Below are positions 1 through 8,523 of a DNA stretch of 64,000 bases, one piece after another. The stretch covers positions 111,066 through 175,065 of the forward strand of contig CAZNPH010000006.1 in NCBI GenBank assembly GCA_964574985.1, in the 5' to 3' direction. The position numbers and the translations under genes are program-made. Numbering within the stretch: position 1 is the first letter of the stretch; each line of letters begins with the position of its first letter. This stretch comes from CAZNPH01 sp964574985. GTDB taxonomy: Bacteria; Bacteroidota; Bacteroidia; Bacteroidales; SM23-62. Below the pieces are notes generated by a model, which searched no databases, was not told the origin of the DNA, and was given only the letters and a program-made list of their open reading frames with translations.

Positions 1-441
1 GAACTTCACGGCTTTGTTCTCAAAACGCAGTTTGGCGAAAGGTATCGTACAAAACGCATCAATCCCCACAATCATTCCTATCCAGACAATATATTCCGGG
101 TGTTCCCCGTATTTTAGCCATCCGGCCAACGATCCTGAAAATATCCCTGTCAGAAGGATAAAAAACGAACTGGTGATGCCCAATGAAATCACCGCGTTAT
201 TAAATATTTCAGCTGCCCTTCCCTTTCCTGCAAACCGGAAAAAACCTGTTTCCATTCCATAGGTAAGAATGATCATCAGAAAAACCACATATGCATACAA
301 CTCTGTGATCACCCCGTATTCCGCCAGTTCAAATATTCTTGTGAAAAATGGTGTCAGTATTACATAGTTCAGCAATCTCGGTACGACTGTACCCGCCCCG
401 TAAACGGCAGTTTGCCCGAAAAGACTTTTTATCTGGTTCAA
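1..441 (-). CDS. Wzx-type oligosaccharide flippase, N-terminal part (runs off window)
   Basis: First 147 codons of an integral inner-membrane protein that leaves the window at its left edge. It starts with TTG at 441, immediately after the in-frame TAG of the upstream gene, so no earlier start exists. The opening MNQIKSLFGQTAVYGAG is typical of Wzx/MOP-superfamily flippases, which move lipid-linked glycan units across the inner membrane. Hydrophobic stretches are visible at about residues 11-35, 48-62, 84-106 and 116-133. It would be transcribed after the epimerase and patatin genes. The family call rests on the N-terminus and membrane pattern only; another polysaccharide-export flippase subfamily is possible. 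Confidence 0.75.
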   Translation of the reverse strand, partial: MNQIKSLFGQTAVYGAGTVVPRLLNYVILTPFFTRIFELAEYGVITELYAYVVFLMIILTYGMETGFFRFAGKGRAAEIFNNAVISLGITSSFFILLTGIFSGSLAGWLKYGEHPEYIVWIGMIVGIDAFCTIPFAKLRFENKAVKF

Positions 442-1311
442 CTAGGTTGTGCTTGTTTTATTCAGTTGATTGATTGCACTGATTATATCCGGATACTGAA
501 AATGGAAATTTTCCCCCATCAAACGTCCCGGGACTACATCCTGCCCCCGGGTAAGCATAATCGATGATTCTCCCATGAAGGTTCGCAGCATCCAGTCAGG
601 TAATCTTATTTTTTTTCTTCGACCGCCGCCGGCGATCATCCTCGAAAACATATGGTATTCAGGTAATTCAGGTGCCACGGCATTGATGATCCCTTCTTTT
701 TTCCCCCGAATGATCCACCGGAATATTTCCACCAGATCATCTATGTGGACAAAAGGCAATTTTTGCTTTCCACTACCCATGATCACATTCAACCCTGTTT
801 TTCTCAAGCCAGTCATTTTTCCGTATGCTCCACCATCTCTACCCAGTACAATTCCCAGCCGTACAATGGTCACTTTTGCTCCGTATTTTTTTACCCTTAC
901 AGCTTCCCCTTCCCAGTCCCTGACCACGTCAGCAAGAAAATTTCCTGCAATTTCCCGGCTTTCCTCATCATATTTGCCCTCCTCCGGATATATTCCCACT
1001 GCGGATGCATTGATCAAATGCATATTTCTTTTTCCTATCTTTTCAATGGCCCTGACGATTTTGCTTGTTGTTACCATCCTGCTTTCCCTGATTTTTCTCT
1101 TTTTCTTTTTGCTCCAAACACCAAAAATACTTTCTCCGGCCAGATTTATGATCACTTCTGCTCTCCCGATTTTTCTGCGAAGTACTTCGCTTTCGCCATA
1201 TAAATCCTCCCTGCGCAATGGTATCAGCACATATTCCCCGAGAGAATTAATCAATGCCCTTCCGATAAAACCACCCGCTCCCGCTATGATCACTGTTTCT
1301 TTTTCACTCAT
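442..1311 (-). CDS. TIGR01777-family NAD(P)-dependent sugar epimerase-like protein (SDR)
   Basis: A 289-residue extended short-chain dehydrogenase of the YfcH/SDR39U1 type. The nucleotide-binding motif GAGGFIG lies at about residues 10-16, followed by the family hallmark NLAGESI near residue 57 and SAVGIYP near 115; a PFVHIDDL motif and a C-terminal DUF1731-like segment (LPDWMLRTFMGE) complete the family pattern. The substrate of this family is not known. The ATG at 1311 is preceded by GGGGAG and overlaps the stop of the patatin gene by 8 bases, so the two are probably translationally coupled; a longer reading back to 1380 would add 23 residues without family similarity. The next gene follows directly with a TTG start. 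Confidence 0.9.
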   Translation of the reverse strand: MSEKETVIIAGAGGFIGRALINSLGEYVLIPLRREDLYGESEVLRRKIGRAEVIINLAGESIFGVWSKKKKRKIRESRMVTTSKIVRAIEKIGKRNMHLINASAVGIYPEEGKYDEESREIAGNFLADVVRDWEGEAVRVKKYGAKVTIVRLGIVLGRDGGAYGKMTGLRKTGLNVIMGSGKQKLPFVHIDDLVEIFRWIIRGKKEGIINAVAPELPEYHMFSRMIAGGGRRKKIRLPDWMLRTFMGESSIMLTRGQDVVPGRLMGENFHFQYPDIISAINQLNKTSTT

Positions 1312-3604
1312 CTCCCCGCCTGTTAAACAAAATATATCCGAAATTGAATTGAACGTACAGCTTTTTGCCTTCTTTTTCAAAATAATTAATGCTCACATTC
1401 CCCGGTCCTGCCGGTGTGTGGTAGACCAGGGCCGCGTTCATTAAAAAACTCCTGTCCCGGAGCACTCCCCCCAGCACAGGCTTCTTGTTTTCTCCCTCCT
1501 TGATCTTTCTGTATGGCTGGAATATATAAAGCCCTCCCCTCAGATGCATATTTTCTGTGAATTTGATTACCGGGACAATGCCCGCCGCTGCAAAATTGTT
1601 TGCCCTGTAATTCTCCATAAAAATTGTTTTACTCACCGGCACAGATTCAAACTGTTTAGCTTTCAGCATGGTTGAAATATAATTGTTGAACATCTCTGTT
1701 TTCATAAGTTGGATTTCTGTCTTCAGTCCGAGCGAAAAAACATCCCCCAACTCAAAATATTGTTCTCCTTTCATATGGACCCCGTATTGTTCATAGTCTT
1801 GTTCGGTAGGATCATCGAAGGGTAAAGTGGATCCCGGATAGGTTCTTTCTCTCCCCCTGATGGTTTTTAAAGTTACTTTGTATTCTTTTCCCGCATAAGG
1901 ATGTTGTTTTTTATTCAGTGTGCTTGACTCATAACCCAAATATATATCGCAGCTGTTGTACCTTGATTTATCCGCTGTATCGGTTTTCATGAACACTCCG
2001 CTCTGATAATATTCATCATTCATCCTTGCCATACATAAACCGGTTTTGATCTTCCCGTTCATTCCTGCCGGAAATCCCACCTCCATTCTTACATTCGTCT
2101 CATCCTGAATGATATATGCCGGCCTTACATCTTCAAAAAAGGGTTCGTTGCTGCTTGAAAAATAATCCAAACGGTTCATGACCATGCCCCCTTGTAAATA
2201 AAAAGGGATTTTCCCCGGAAAGTCAATTCTGGTTTGCAATGCCACCGAGCTGTATAACCTTCCGAAATATACGTTTCCCTTTACTTTTGTGCCCAGATAT
2301 CCCAGTGTATTGTACCCCACAGCTGCATATCCCTGGTTTATGCTGCTTGATGATATATTACCGCCCAGTTCGACTTCCCATTTTTTTCTTTCCCGCACTT
2401 TCAGATTGATTCTGAACATTTCTTTTGCCGTATCATATCTGGCAACCGGATATGCACTTTTTATCCGTTCATCACTGATCAGCTTAAAATATTCCCTCCG
2501 GATTTCCTTTTCGCCCATATCCTTTTCAGCTCTCTCCAGATTCTTCAAAATATGCTCTTCCTGTTTTATATTGATCCCTTGCACGCTTACCCCGCAAATT
2601 TTAAAATCCGGCAAATTCTCCCTGTAATTTTTCCTTCTTTTGTCCAGTTCTTTTTTATCCATTCTCCGGTTTACCATTTCCAAAATGATTTCCATTTTTT
2701 CTTCCGCCTTTTGTTTCCCTTTTTCTATGAGGGAATCCGCTTGTTCAAAATCAAACAATCCCACATTTTCGAATTTTGTTTCAATCAATATTCCGTTTTC
2801 TTCTGGCATGGTAAAATCCGTATTTCTCATCAGCATGTTCTCGATCTGGCTCAGCACATCTTCCTCATCAGGCCTTTCCGCGTTTTTTACCGTTTTGCTT
2901 CCAATGACCACATCCGGATGAAAGCTGTTCATCATGATATCCACCGGGAAATTGTTATACAGTCCCCCGTCAAAATATACCACACTGTCAATGCTTATGG
3001 GCCGGTACCAGAAGGGAAAGGTTGCCGATACCCTTACTGCAGAGGCCAGATCCCCGCTTTTCATCACCACTGCTTCATTTTTGTAAATATCCGCTGCCAC
3101 ACAACGAAAAGGAACAAACAACCGGTCAAAATCGTATTGTGCATATGCAATGGCCTGTGCACACATTCGCATAAATGCATAATCCATGGCATGGGTTTGA
3201 ATGATATTGGTGGGCCATTGGGTATATGAAGCCGAATCGTTTATGCTGAAACGCAACCGGAACATGCTTGCATCCTTTTCTCCCTGTTTGAAATTGTATA
3301 TCATGTCCTGGGTGATGACTCCTGTTGCCCATTGTCTGAAATTTTCCAAGCCCACCAATCTGCGCATATCCTCCGGTGAATACCCCATGGCATACATAGC
3401 TCCAACAACCGCCCCCATGGAAGTGCCGGTGATATAATCCACCGGAATATTGTTTTCTTCCATTGCTTCAATTACACCGATATGGGCAAATCCCTTTGCC
3501 CCTCCTCCACTAAGCACAAGACCCACTTTTTGTCCGTGCAACATGGTCAACACAGCCGATCCTGCCATGATCAGCACTAATTTTCTGAACATATCCAATT
3601 TCAT
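1304..3604 (-). CDS. Patatin-like phospholipase with C-terminal outer-membrane beta-barrel
   Basis: A 766-residue protein: signal peptide (1-24), patatin lipase domain (about 26-320), a POTRA-like stretch (about 335-405), then a BamA-type (surface antigen) barrel to the end. The catalytic parts are all present: oxyanion loop GGGAKG at 33-38, nucleophile Ser62 in GTSMG, and Asp212 in FDGG. Proteins of this layout carry a hydrolase on an outer-membrane barrel (compare PlpD, type Vd secretion); Bacteroidota versions are common. I chose the ATG at 3604 because GGAAGGA lies just upstream; the TTG at 3622 only adds six residues. Its stop overlaps the epimerase start. Lipid specificity cannot be read from sequence. 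Confidence 0.9.
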   Translation of the reverse strand: MKLDMFRKLVLIMAGSAVLTMLHGQKVGLVLSGGGAKGFAHIGVIEAMEENNIPVDYITGTSMGAVVGAMYAMGYSPEDMRRLVGLENFRQWATGVITQDMIYNFKQGEKDASMFRLRFSINDSASYTQWPTNIIQTHAMDYAFMRMCAQAIAYAQYDFDRLFVPFRCVAADIYKNEAVVMKSGDLASAVRVSATFPFWYRPISIDSVVYFDGGLYNNFPVDIMMNSFHPDVVIGSKTVKNAERPDEEDVLSQIENMLMRNTDFTMPEENGILIETKFENVGLFDFEQADSLIEKGKQKAEEKMEIILEMVNRRMDKKELDKRRKNYRENLPDFKICGVSVQGINIKQEEHILKNLERAEKDMGEKEIRREYFKLISDERIKSAYPVARYDTAKEMFRINLKVRERKKWEVELGGNISSSSINQGYAAVGYNTLGYLGTKVKGNVYFGRLYSSVALQTRIDFPGKIPFYLQGGMVMNRLDYFSSSNEPFFEDVRPAYIIQDETNVRMEVGFPAGMNGKIKTGLCMARMNDEYYQSGVFMKTDTADKSRYNSCDIYLGYESSTLNKKQHPYAGKEYKVTLKTIRGRERTYPGSTLPFDDPTEQDYEQYGVHMKGEQYFELGDVFSLGLKTEIQLMKTEMFNNYISTMLKAKQFESVPVSKTIFMENYRANNFAAAGIVPVIKFTENMHLRGGLYIFQPYRKIKEGENKKPVLGGVLRDRSFLMNAALVYHTPAGPGNVSINYFEKEGKKLYVQFNFGYILFNRRGDE

Positions 3605-3619
3605 TTTCTGATCCTTCCA

Positions 3620-3627
3620 CAAATGTA
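3620..3627 (-). promoter_or_regulatory. Candidate -7 element for the patatin operon
   Basis: On the minus strand this reads TACATTTG, a full match to the Bacteroidota -7 consensus TAnnTTTG, 15 bases before the ATG at 3604. A TTG lies 16 bases further upstream, which is shorter than the usual 19-21 spacing, so the -33 part is weak. Confidence 0.35.
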
Positions 3628-3666
3628 ATGATTACTTTCTCAGCAACATGCAGCTGACGCCAAAGC

Positions 3667-3697
3667 TTTGCTATAATCAATAAATGTCTTAGCTTTG
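3667..3697 (+). promoter_or_regulatory. Bacteroidota promoter (TTTG-N19-TAnnTTTG) for the cyclophilin gene
   Basis: TTTG at 3667-3670 and TAGCTTTG at 3690-3697 are separated by exactly 19 bases, the textbook arrangement for the primary sigma factor of Bacteroidota. Transcription would begin near 3704, about 19 bases before the GTG at 3723. It is the best complete promoter match I see in the window. Confidence 0.6.
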
Positions 3698-3722
3698 TAT
3701 TTCTCAATTTATTTGCAACGAA

Positions 3723-4388
3723 GTGGCAACTAAGCTTTTACTCTTCATATTCATATTATTTCTTCAACTGATGAACGTACAGGCCCAGTCAGGCTCTGCC
3801 CTGGTTCTTCTTGAAACCGACCTGGGCAATATGAAAATCCGGCTTTATGATCAAACGCCCATGCACAAAGACAATTTTCTGCAGTTAATAGAAAAAGGCT
3901 ATTATGACGGTCAGTTGTTCCACAGGGTCATTTCCGGATTTATGATCCAGGCGGGGGATATCAATTCCAAAAATGCCACACCCGGCGAAAGACTTGGCAG
4001 CGGCGGACCAGGATATACCATTCCCGCCGAATTCCATCCGGATCTGTTCCATAAAAAAGGTGCTGTGGCAGCCGCCAGGAAACCCGACCGGGTCAATCCG
4101 CAGAAAGCCTCTTCCGGTTCCCAGTTCTACATTGTACAAGGCAAAAAACTATCTGATGAACAACTCAACCTGATGGGAAAAAAAGGCAATCACATCCGCT
4201 TCACGGAAAAACAAAGGGAAATTTACAGTGAAACCGGGGGAACACCACATCTGGATTACAATTATACCGTATTCGGGGAAGTGGTTGAGGGATTGGAGGT
4301 CATTGACAGGATCGCATCCGTAAAAACCGATCCGTATGACCGCCCGCTGGAGGACATCCACCTGAAAACGCGTATTCTCGAAAATTAG
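3723..4388 (+). CDS. Exported cyclophilin-type peptidyl-prolyl cis-trans isomerase
   Basis: A 221-residue protein with a signal peptide (residues 1-22, ending VQAQ) and a cyclophilin domain covering the rest. Cyclophilin motifs are visible: FHRVISGFMIQAGD at about 62-75 with the catalytic Arg, GSQFYIV near 130 and FGEVVEGLEV near 180. It should catalyse proline isomerisation during protein folding in the periplasm. An insertion at 140-170 between GSQFYIV and the FGEVV strand is longer than in minimal cyclophilins but common in Bacteroidota. It starts with GTG; the promoter at 3667-3697 fits this start. Only five bases separate it from pheS, so co-transcription is likely. Confidence 0.93.
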   Translation: MATKLLLFIFILFLQLMNVQAQSGSALVLLETDLGNMKIRLYDQTPMHKDNFLQLIEKGYYDGQLFHRVISGFMIQAGDINSKNATPGERLGSGGPGYTIPAEFHPDLFHKKGAVAAARKPDRVNPQKASSGSQFYIVQGKKLSDEQLNLMGKKGNHIRFTEKQREIYSETGGTPHLDYNYTVFGEVVEGLEVIDRIASVKTDPYDRPLEDIHLKTRILEN

Positions 4389-4393
4389 CTGAC

Positions 4394-5413
4394 ATGCATA
4401 AAGATATAGACAGGTTGAAAAAGCAGGTTGAATCATTTTCCTCTTCCGACCGGGGAGATATAGAAGATTTCAGGATCCGCATGTTGGGCAAAAAAGGATT
4501 GATCACCCAATTGTTCAAGGATTTTCGCAATATTCCGCCAGACCAGAAAAAAGAAACAGGCAAAAAATTAAACCAACTCAAAACACTCGCTTCCGAAAAA
4601 ATCCAAACCCTGCTTGACCGTGCAGGCAAACCCGACATCCAGGCCGGCAAACATGACCTTACATTGCCCTCCGAACCCCGTCAGCTTGCTTCCAGGCATC
4701 CGGTTTCCATCGTGAGGAGGGAGATCATCGATATTTTTTCTACCATTGGTTTTACCATTTCAGAAGGACCGGAAATCGAAGATGACTGGCATGTTTTCAC
4801 GGCCCTTAATTTTCCCGAAAATCATCCTGCAAGGGATATGCAGGACACATTTTTCATCAGCAAGGATCCGGATGTTATTTTGCGGACCCATACTTCACCC
4901 GTACAGGTCCGGGTGATGGAAACTTCCTCACCTCCCATCCGGACCATTTCTCCCGGAAGGGTTTTTCGCAATGAAGCCATTTCTGCAAGGGCCCACTGTA
5001 TATTCCACCAGATCGAAGGGCTGTATATAGACCGAAATGTCTCTTTCGCCGACCTTAAACAGGTGCTGCTTTATTTTGCAAAAAAAATGTTCGGAGAAAA
5101 AGCCAGGATCCGTCTCCGTCCCTCTTTTTTTCCTTTCACAGAGCCCTCGGCCGAAATGGATGTTTCCTGCACCCTTTGCAACGGGAAAGGATGTAACGTG
5201 TGCAAATACAACGGCTGGCTTGAAATCCTCGGTTGCGGTATGGTGGATCCCAATGTACTTGAATTCTGTCATATCGACAGCAAAAAATATACAGGCTATG
5301 CTTTTGGAATGGGTATCGAGCGACTGGCCCTTATTAAGTACCGCATCAATGATCTGAGACTGTTTTTTGAAAACGATGTCAGGTTCCTTGAACAATTCAC
5401 ATCATCGGTCTGA
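4394..5413 (+). CDS. pheS: Phenylalanyl-tRNA synthetase alpha subunit
   Basis: A 339-residue class II aminoacyl-tRNA synthetase subunit. An N-terminal coiled coil (about 1-85) binds tRNA and the catalytic domain covers about 95-335. Seen are motif 2 (GRVFRNEAISARAHCIFHQI, about 190-210), the Cys-rich loop CTLCNGKGCNVCKYNGWLEI typical of bacterial PheS, and motif 3 (FGMGIERLALIKY). It charges tRNA-Phe with phenylalanine as an alpha2-beta2 complex; no pheT is present in this window, so the beta subunit is encoded elsewhere. The stop lies 22 bases from the convergent OsmC gene. Confidence 0.97.
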   Translation: MHKDIDRLKKQVESFSSSDRGDIEDFRIRMLGKKGLITQLFKDFRNIPPDQKKETGKKLNQLKTLASEKIQTLLDRAGKPDIQAGKHDLTLPSEPRQLASRHPVSIVRREIIDIFSTIGFTISEGPEIEDDWHVFTALNFPENHPARDMQDTFFISKDPDVILRTHTSPVQVRVMETSSPPIRTISPGRVFRNEAISARAHCIFHQIEGLYIDRNVSFADLKQVLLYFAKKMFGEKARIRLRPSFFPFTEPSAEMDVSCTLCNGKGCNVCKYNGWLEILGCGMVDPNVLEFCHIDSKKYTGYAFGMGIERLALIKYRINDLRLFFENDVRFLEQFTSSV

Positions 5414-5435
5414 GCATCATCCGGGGCCCTTCCAT

Positions 5436-5852
5436 TTACTCCCGGATCTCAATTTCATGTTCAAGTTCCATTGCTTTTCTGTAGTTTGCAGTGACCCCGC
5501 AATATCTGTCCTGTGAGAGGTTTACGGCTTTTTCCACCTTTTTTCGGTCAATTTCTTTCCCTTTTAACACATATCTTATCACCATCTTTTTATATTCTCT
5601 GGGCATTTCTTCATTCAGTTCCCCTTCGACCTCTACACTGAAATCATCGAAATCAACCCTCATTTTTCTCAGTATGGAAACAACATCCATGGCTGTACAT
5701 CCGGCCAGGGCCAACATCATCAACGGTTTTGGTTTCGGACCCAGGTTTTTCCCCCCGACCTCCCGGTCAGCATCAAGGACAATCCTGTGACCATCCATCC
5801 GGGTCTCGAAACTCATTCCTTCGACAAACTGAAGATGTAAAGAATCTTTCAT
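5436..5852 (-). CDS. OsmC/Ohr family protein
   Basis: A 138-residue cytoplasmic protein of the OsmC fold. The two redox cysteines of the family are visible: one in LALAGCTAMD at about residue 52 and one in QDRYCGVTANY at about 117. Members reduce organic hydroperoxides through these thiols; some act in other thiol chemistry. It belongs to the OsmC-like branch often found in Bacteroidota rather than to true Ohr, judging by the GCTAMD context. It stands alone between convergent pheS and the start of ruvB on the same strand, 62 bases away. Confidence 0.88.
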   Translation of the reverse strand: MKDSLHLQFVEGMSFETRMDGHRIVLDADREVGGKNLGPKPKPLMMLALAGCTAMDVVSILRKMRVDFDDFSVEVEGELNEEMPREYKKMVIRYVLKGKEIDRKKVEKAVNLSQDRYCGVTANYRKAMELEHEIEIRE

Positions 5853-5914
5853 TTTTGAGACAATTTAATCAATCAGCAAAACTTTAACATGCACTGTCTT
5901 TTGCCGTAACCGAA

Positions 5915-6940
5915 TCAGAACAACCTTGCCTGGTTTTGTTTTCCCTTCACACCCAGGTGTGTATATGCCATTTCCGTGGCCATCCTGCCCCTGGGTGTCC
6001 TTTTTATATAACCCTCTTTGATAAGAAAAGGTTCATATACTTCTTCCAGGGTACCTGCATCTTCGCCCACGGCCGTGGAAATGGTCGAAATTCCCACCGG
6101 ACCTCCCTTGTATTTTTCAATGATCGTTGACAAAATCCTGTTGTCCATTTCATCCAGTCCGTGCCTATCAATATTCATTGCTTCCAATGCATATTTTGTA
6201 ATATTCGTATCAATGCGCCCGTCCCCTTTTACCTGCGCAAAATCCCGGACCCTCCTCAACAGGGCATTGGCGATCCTGGGGGTGCCCCGGCTTCGTGAAG
6301 CCAGCTCTGTTGCAGCATCTTCATAAACATCGACCTTCAATAACCTGGCAGACCGGATGAGGATTTTTCTGATGATTTCCGCAGGATAATACTCCAGCAG
6401 AAACCTGATCCCAAATCGTGCACGGAGCGGATGTGTCAGCAAACCGGAACGGGTAGTGGCACCGATCATGGTAAACGGATTCAGGTCCAGTCGTACGGTT
6501 CTTGCTCCGGGTCCTTTATCGATTATGATGTCTATCCGGTAGTCTTCCATGGCCGAGTAAAGGTATTCTTCCACCACCGGAGATAAACGGTGTATTTCAT
6601 CAATAAACAAGACGTCATTTTTTTCCAGGCTGGTCAGTAAACCTGCCAGATCACCCGGTTTATCGAGTACAGGGCCTGATGTGATCTTAATACCCACATC
6701 CAGTTCCCTGGCGATGATATGGGCCAGCGTCGTTTTTCCCAGTCCGGGCGGACCATGCAACAGCACATGATCCAACGGTTCTTTTCTCTGTCGGGTGGCC
6801 TGAACAAATATTTTCAGATTTTCAACGACTTTTTTCTGACCTCTGAAATCTTCAAACTTTAAAGGCCTCAGTTCGTTCTCATATTCCCGGTCTTTCTCGG
6901 TCAGGTTTCCGGCATTGATGCTGAATTCTTCTTCCATCAC
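5915..6940 (-). CDS. ruvB: Holliday junction branch migration ATPase RuvB
   Basis: A 341-residue AAA+ motor. Walker A GPPGLGKT is at 63-70, Walker B FIDEIHR at 112-118, sensor 1 IGATTR near 158 and the arginine finger in PLRARFG near 171. The C-terminal winged helix carries GRMATEMAYTHLG. With RuvA and RuvC (not in this window) it drives branch migration during recombinational repair. The length is normal. It lies 17 bases downstream of the YwqK-like gene on the same strand, so it may be the last gene of a nadA-ywqK-ruvB transcript. Confidence 0.98.
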   Translation of the reverse strand: MMEEEFSINAGNLTEKDREYENELRPLKFEDFRGQKKVVENLKIFVQATRQRKEPLDHVLLHGPPGLGKTTLAHIIARELDVGIKITSGPVLDKPGDLAGLLTSLEKNDVLFIDEIHRLSPVVEEYLYSAMEDYRIDIIIDKGPGARTVRLDLNPFTMIGATTRSGLLTHPLRARFGIRFLLEYYPAEIIRKILIRSARLLKVDVYEDAATELASRSRGTPRIANALLRRVRDFAQVKGDGRIDTNITKYALEAMNIDRHGLDEMDNRILSTIIEKYKGGPVGISTISTAVGEDAGTLEEVYEPFLIKEGYIKRTPRGRMATEMAYTHLGVKGKQNQARLF

Positions 6941-6957
6941 GCAGGGATATAAGTATA

Positions 6958-8523
6958 CTAAGGTATGATTTTTCTTCTTCTTTCCGGCAATTCGATCTTC
7001 ATTCCGTTGATTCTGACTTCTTTATCATTTTCATAACCAATGATCATTTCCAGGTTTCCCTCTCTATTGTATTTTTTCCAATGTTTTTCCCGCATCCCCA
7101 TCACATAGTAACGTTCTTCCCATAATTGCCCGTTTTGCCAGTACAATTTATGTTTGCCGTCAGCCTGCCCCTGAAAATAATTCCCTTCGAATTTCATTGT
7201 GCTGTCTGCATAAAAATATTCCCATTCTCCGTCCCTGAGTCCGGTTATGAATTTCCCCTGTTCCACATGATCACCCACCCGGTAAGTCCACAGACCTTCC
7301 TTTTCCCCGTCTATATACTCCCCCCGGGTGATGACCCCTCCGTTCTCTGCATATTCCACCAACCGGCCATCTTCCTTTCCATGAAAGAATTCTTCCTCGC
7401 GGCGGACCCTGCCATTGGGATAATACCACTTCCAGAGACCATGAAATTTTCCGTTTCTATATTCGCCGGTCTGTTCAATTTTTCCCGATGAAAAATAATA
7501 TGTCCATTTTCCGTTCTTCTCATTGTTTATATATTGTCCTTCCGATTTCAACCGGCCGCCGGGATAATAATTTTTCCATGGCCCCTTTTTCCTGCCTCCT
7601 TCATCGACAATTCCTTCTGATATTTTTCTTCCCAGATCATCATAGATCACGGAACCGATGATTTCACCCCGTCCATCGTACTTCCGGTGAATACCTATCT
7701 TTACTCCTTCCTTGTATGGTCCTCTTGATATCAGACGGCCGTCCCGGTCAAATTCTTCAACGATTTCGATCTTCTCTTTTTCTTCTGCATTTTCCTCAAC
7801 AATTTTACCCTCATCATACATCATACTGAGAATCATGCTTCCTTTTTCATTAAATTCCTTGTATAGCCCATCCAGTTTCCCGTCTTTATAATTCATTTCT
7901 CTTTTTATCTTTCCATCCTCATAAAATTCCTTCCACGGACCCTGCTTCAAACCGTTTTTTCCACGACGGTTGATCTCTTCTTGCCCGGTCACAAGACCAT
8001 CATGATAAGTGATCAGGGTGATCGGATTGCCGTTTCTGTCATATTCACGGGCCTGGCCTTCTTTCTTCCCATTGGAAAAATTTACTTTCATTTTCAATGT
8101 CCCGTCATCATAGTAATAATATGAAACCCCCTGTTTTTTATCATTCACATAAAGTTCTTTTGCAATCAATACACCCCTTGTTCTTCCCTCCGCGTCTCCC
8201 GCATATCCGTATGTATAGCTGTATCCATTCTTCTTTCCGTACATATAGCATATTTTCTTTACAATATCACCCTTTTGATTATGAAATATCCATATGCTGT
8301 CCAATAGAAAATTCTTCCTTTTTCCTTCGGATTTGATCACCCCGGTCACATAATATGTTCTCCAGTATCCGTTTGGTTTTCCATTTTCCATAATCCCCTC
8401 GCTGGATACTTGTCCGTTGGGATAATAGAACCGGGTAAATCCATCCTGAATTTCCGTCTGGGCACTGCATTTCAATAGTTGCAAGCCCTGGATCAGGCAC
8501 ATAAACCATATGATTTTTCTCAT
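6958..8523 (-). CDS. Exported YwqK/MORN-like repeat protein
   Basis: A 521-residue protein with a signal peptide (about 1-22, ending CSAQ) followed by some twenty short repeats of the MORN-like pattern YxxGxxxxE..Y.NGKxxGxWxxY (for example GKWTYYFSSGKIEQTGEY). This repeat is annotated as YwqK family antitoxin because of Bacillus YwqK, but in Bacteroidota the exported versions have no demonstrated toxin partner; the label should not be read as a toxin-antitoxin pair. The ATG overlaps the nadA stop by four bases (ATGA), indicating coupling. No toxin-like gene is adjacent. Function unknown; a role as a surface or periplasmic binding scaffold is only a guess. Confidence 0.8.
   Translation of the reverse strand: MRKIIWFMCLIQGLQLLKCSAQTEIQDGFTRFYYPNGQVSSEGIMENGKPNGYWRTYYVTGVIKSEGKRKNFLLDSIWIFHNQKGDIVKKICYMYGKKNGYSYTYGYAGDAEGRTRGVLIAKELYVNDKKQGVSYYYYDDGTLKMKVNFSNGKKEGQAREYDRNGNPITLITYHDGLVTGQEEINRRGKNGLKQGPWKEFYEDGKIKREMNYKDGKLDGLYKEFNEKGSMILSMMYDEGKIVEENAEEKEKIEIVEEFDRDGRLISRGPYKEGVKIGIHRKYDGRGEIIGSVIYDDLGRKISEGIVDEGGRKKGPWKNYYPGGRLKSEGQYINNEKNGKWTYYFSSGKIEQTGEYRNGKFHGLWKWYYPNGRVRREEEFFHGKEDGRLVEYAENGGVITRGEYIDGEKEGLWTYRVGDHVEQGKFITGLRDGEWEYFYADSTMKFEGNYFQGQADGKHKLYWQNGQLWEERYYVMGMREKHWKKYNREGNLEMIIGYENDKEVRINGMKIELPERRRKIIP

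Noticed and set aside
575..1444. 289-codon open frame on the plus strand opposite the epimerase
   Set aside because: Antisense to a gene with clear SDR motifs; its product has no recognisable family and is rich in Phe, Ser and Pro, as expected from reading the complement of this codon usage.
2552..3229. 225-codon open frame opposite the patatin gene
   Set aside because: Antisense shadow; the minus strand carries the patatin catalytic residues in this interval.
5418..5442. Terminator between pheS and the OsmC gene
   Set aside because: ATCCGGG and CCCGGAT can pair, but there is no T run and the second arm lies in the OsmC coding sequence.
6958..8523. Toxin-antitoxin locus, because of the YwqK antitoxin label
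   Set aside because: No toxin-like gene is adjacent and exported MORN-like repeat proteins are common in this phylum without such a partner.
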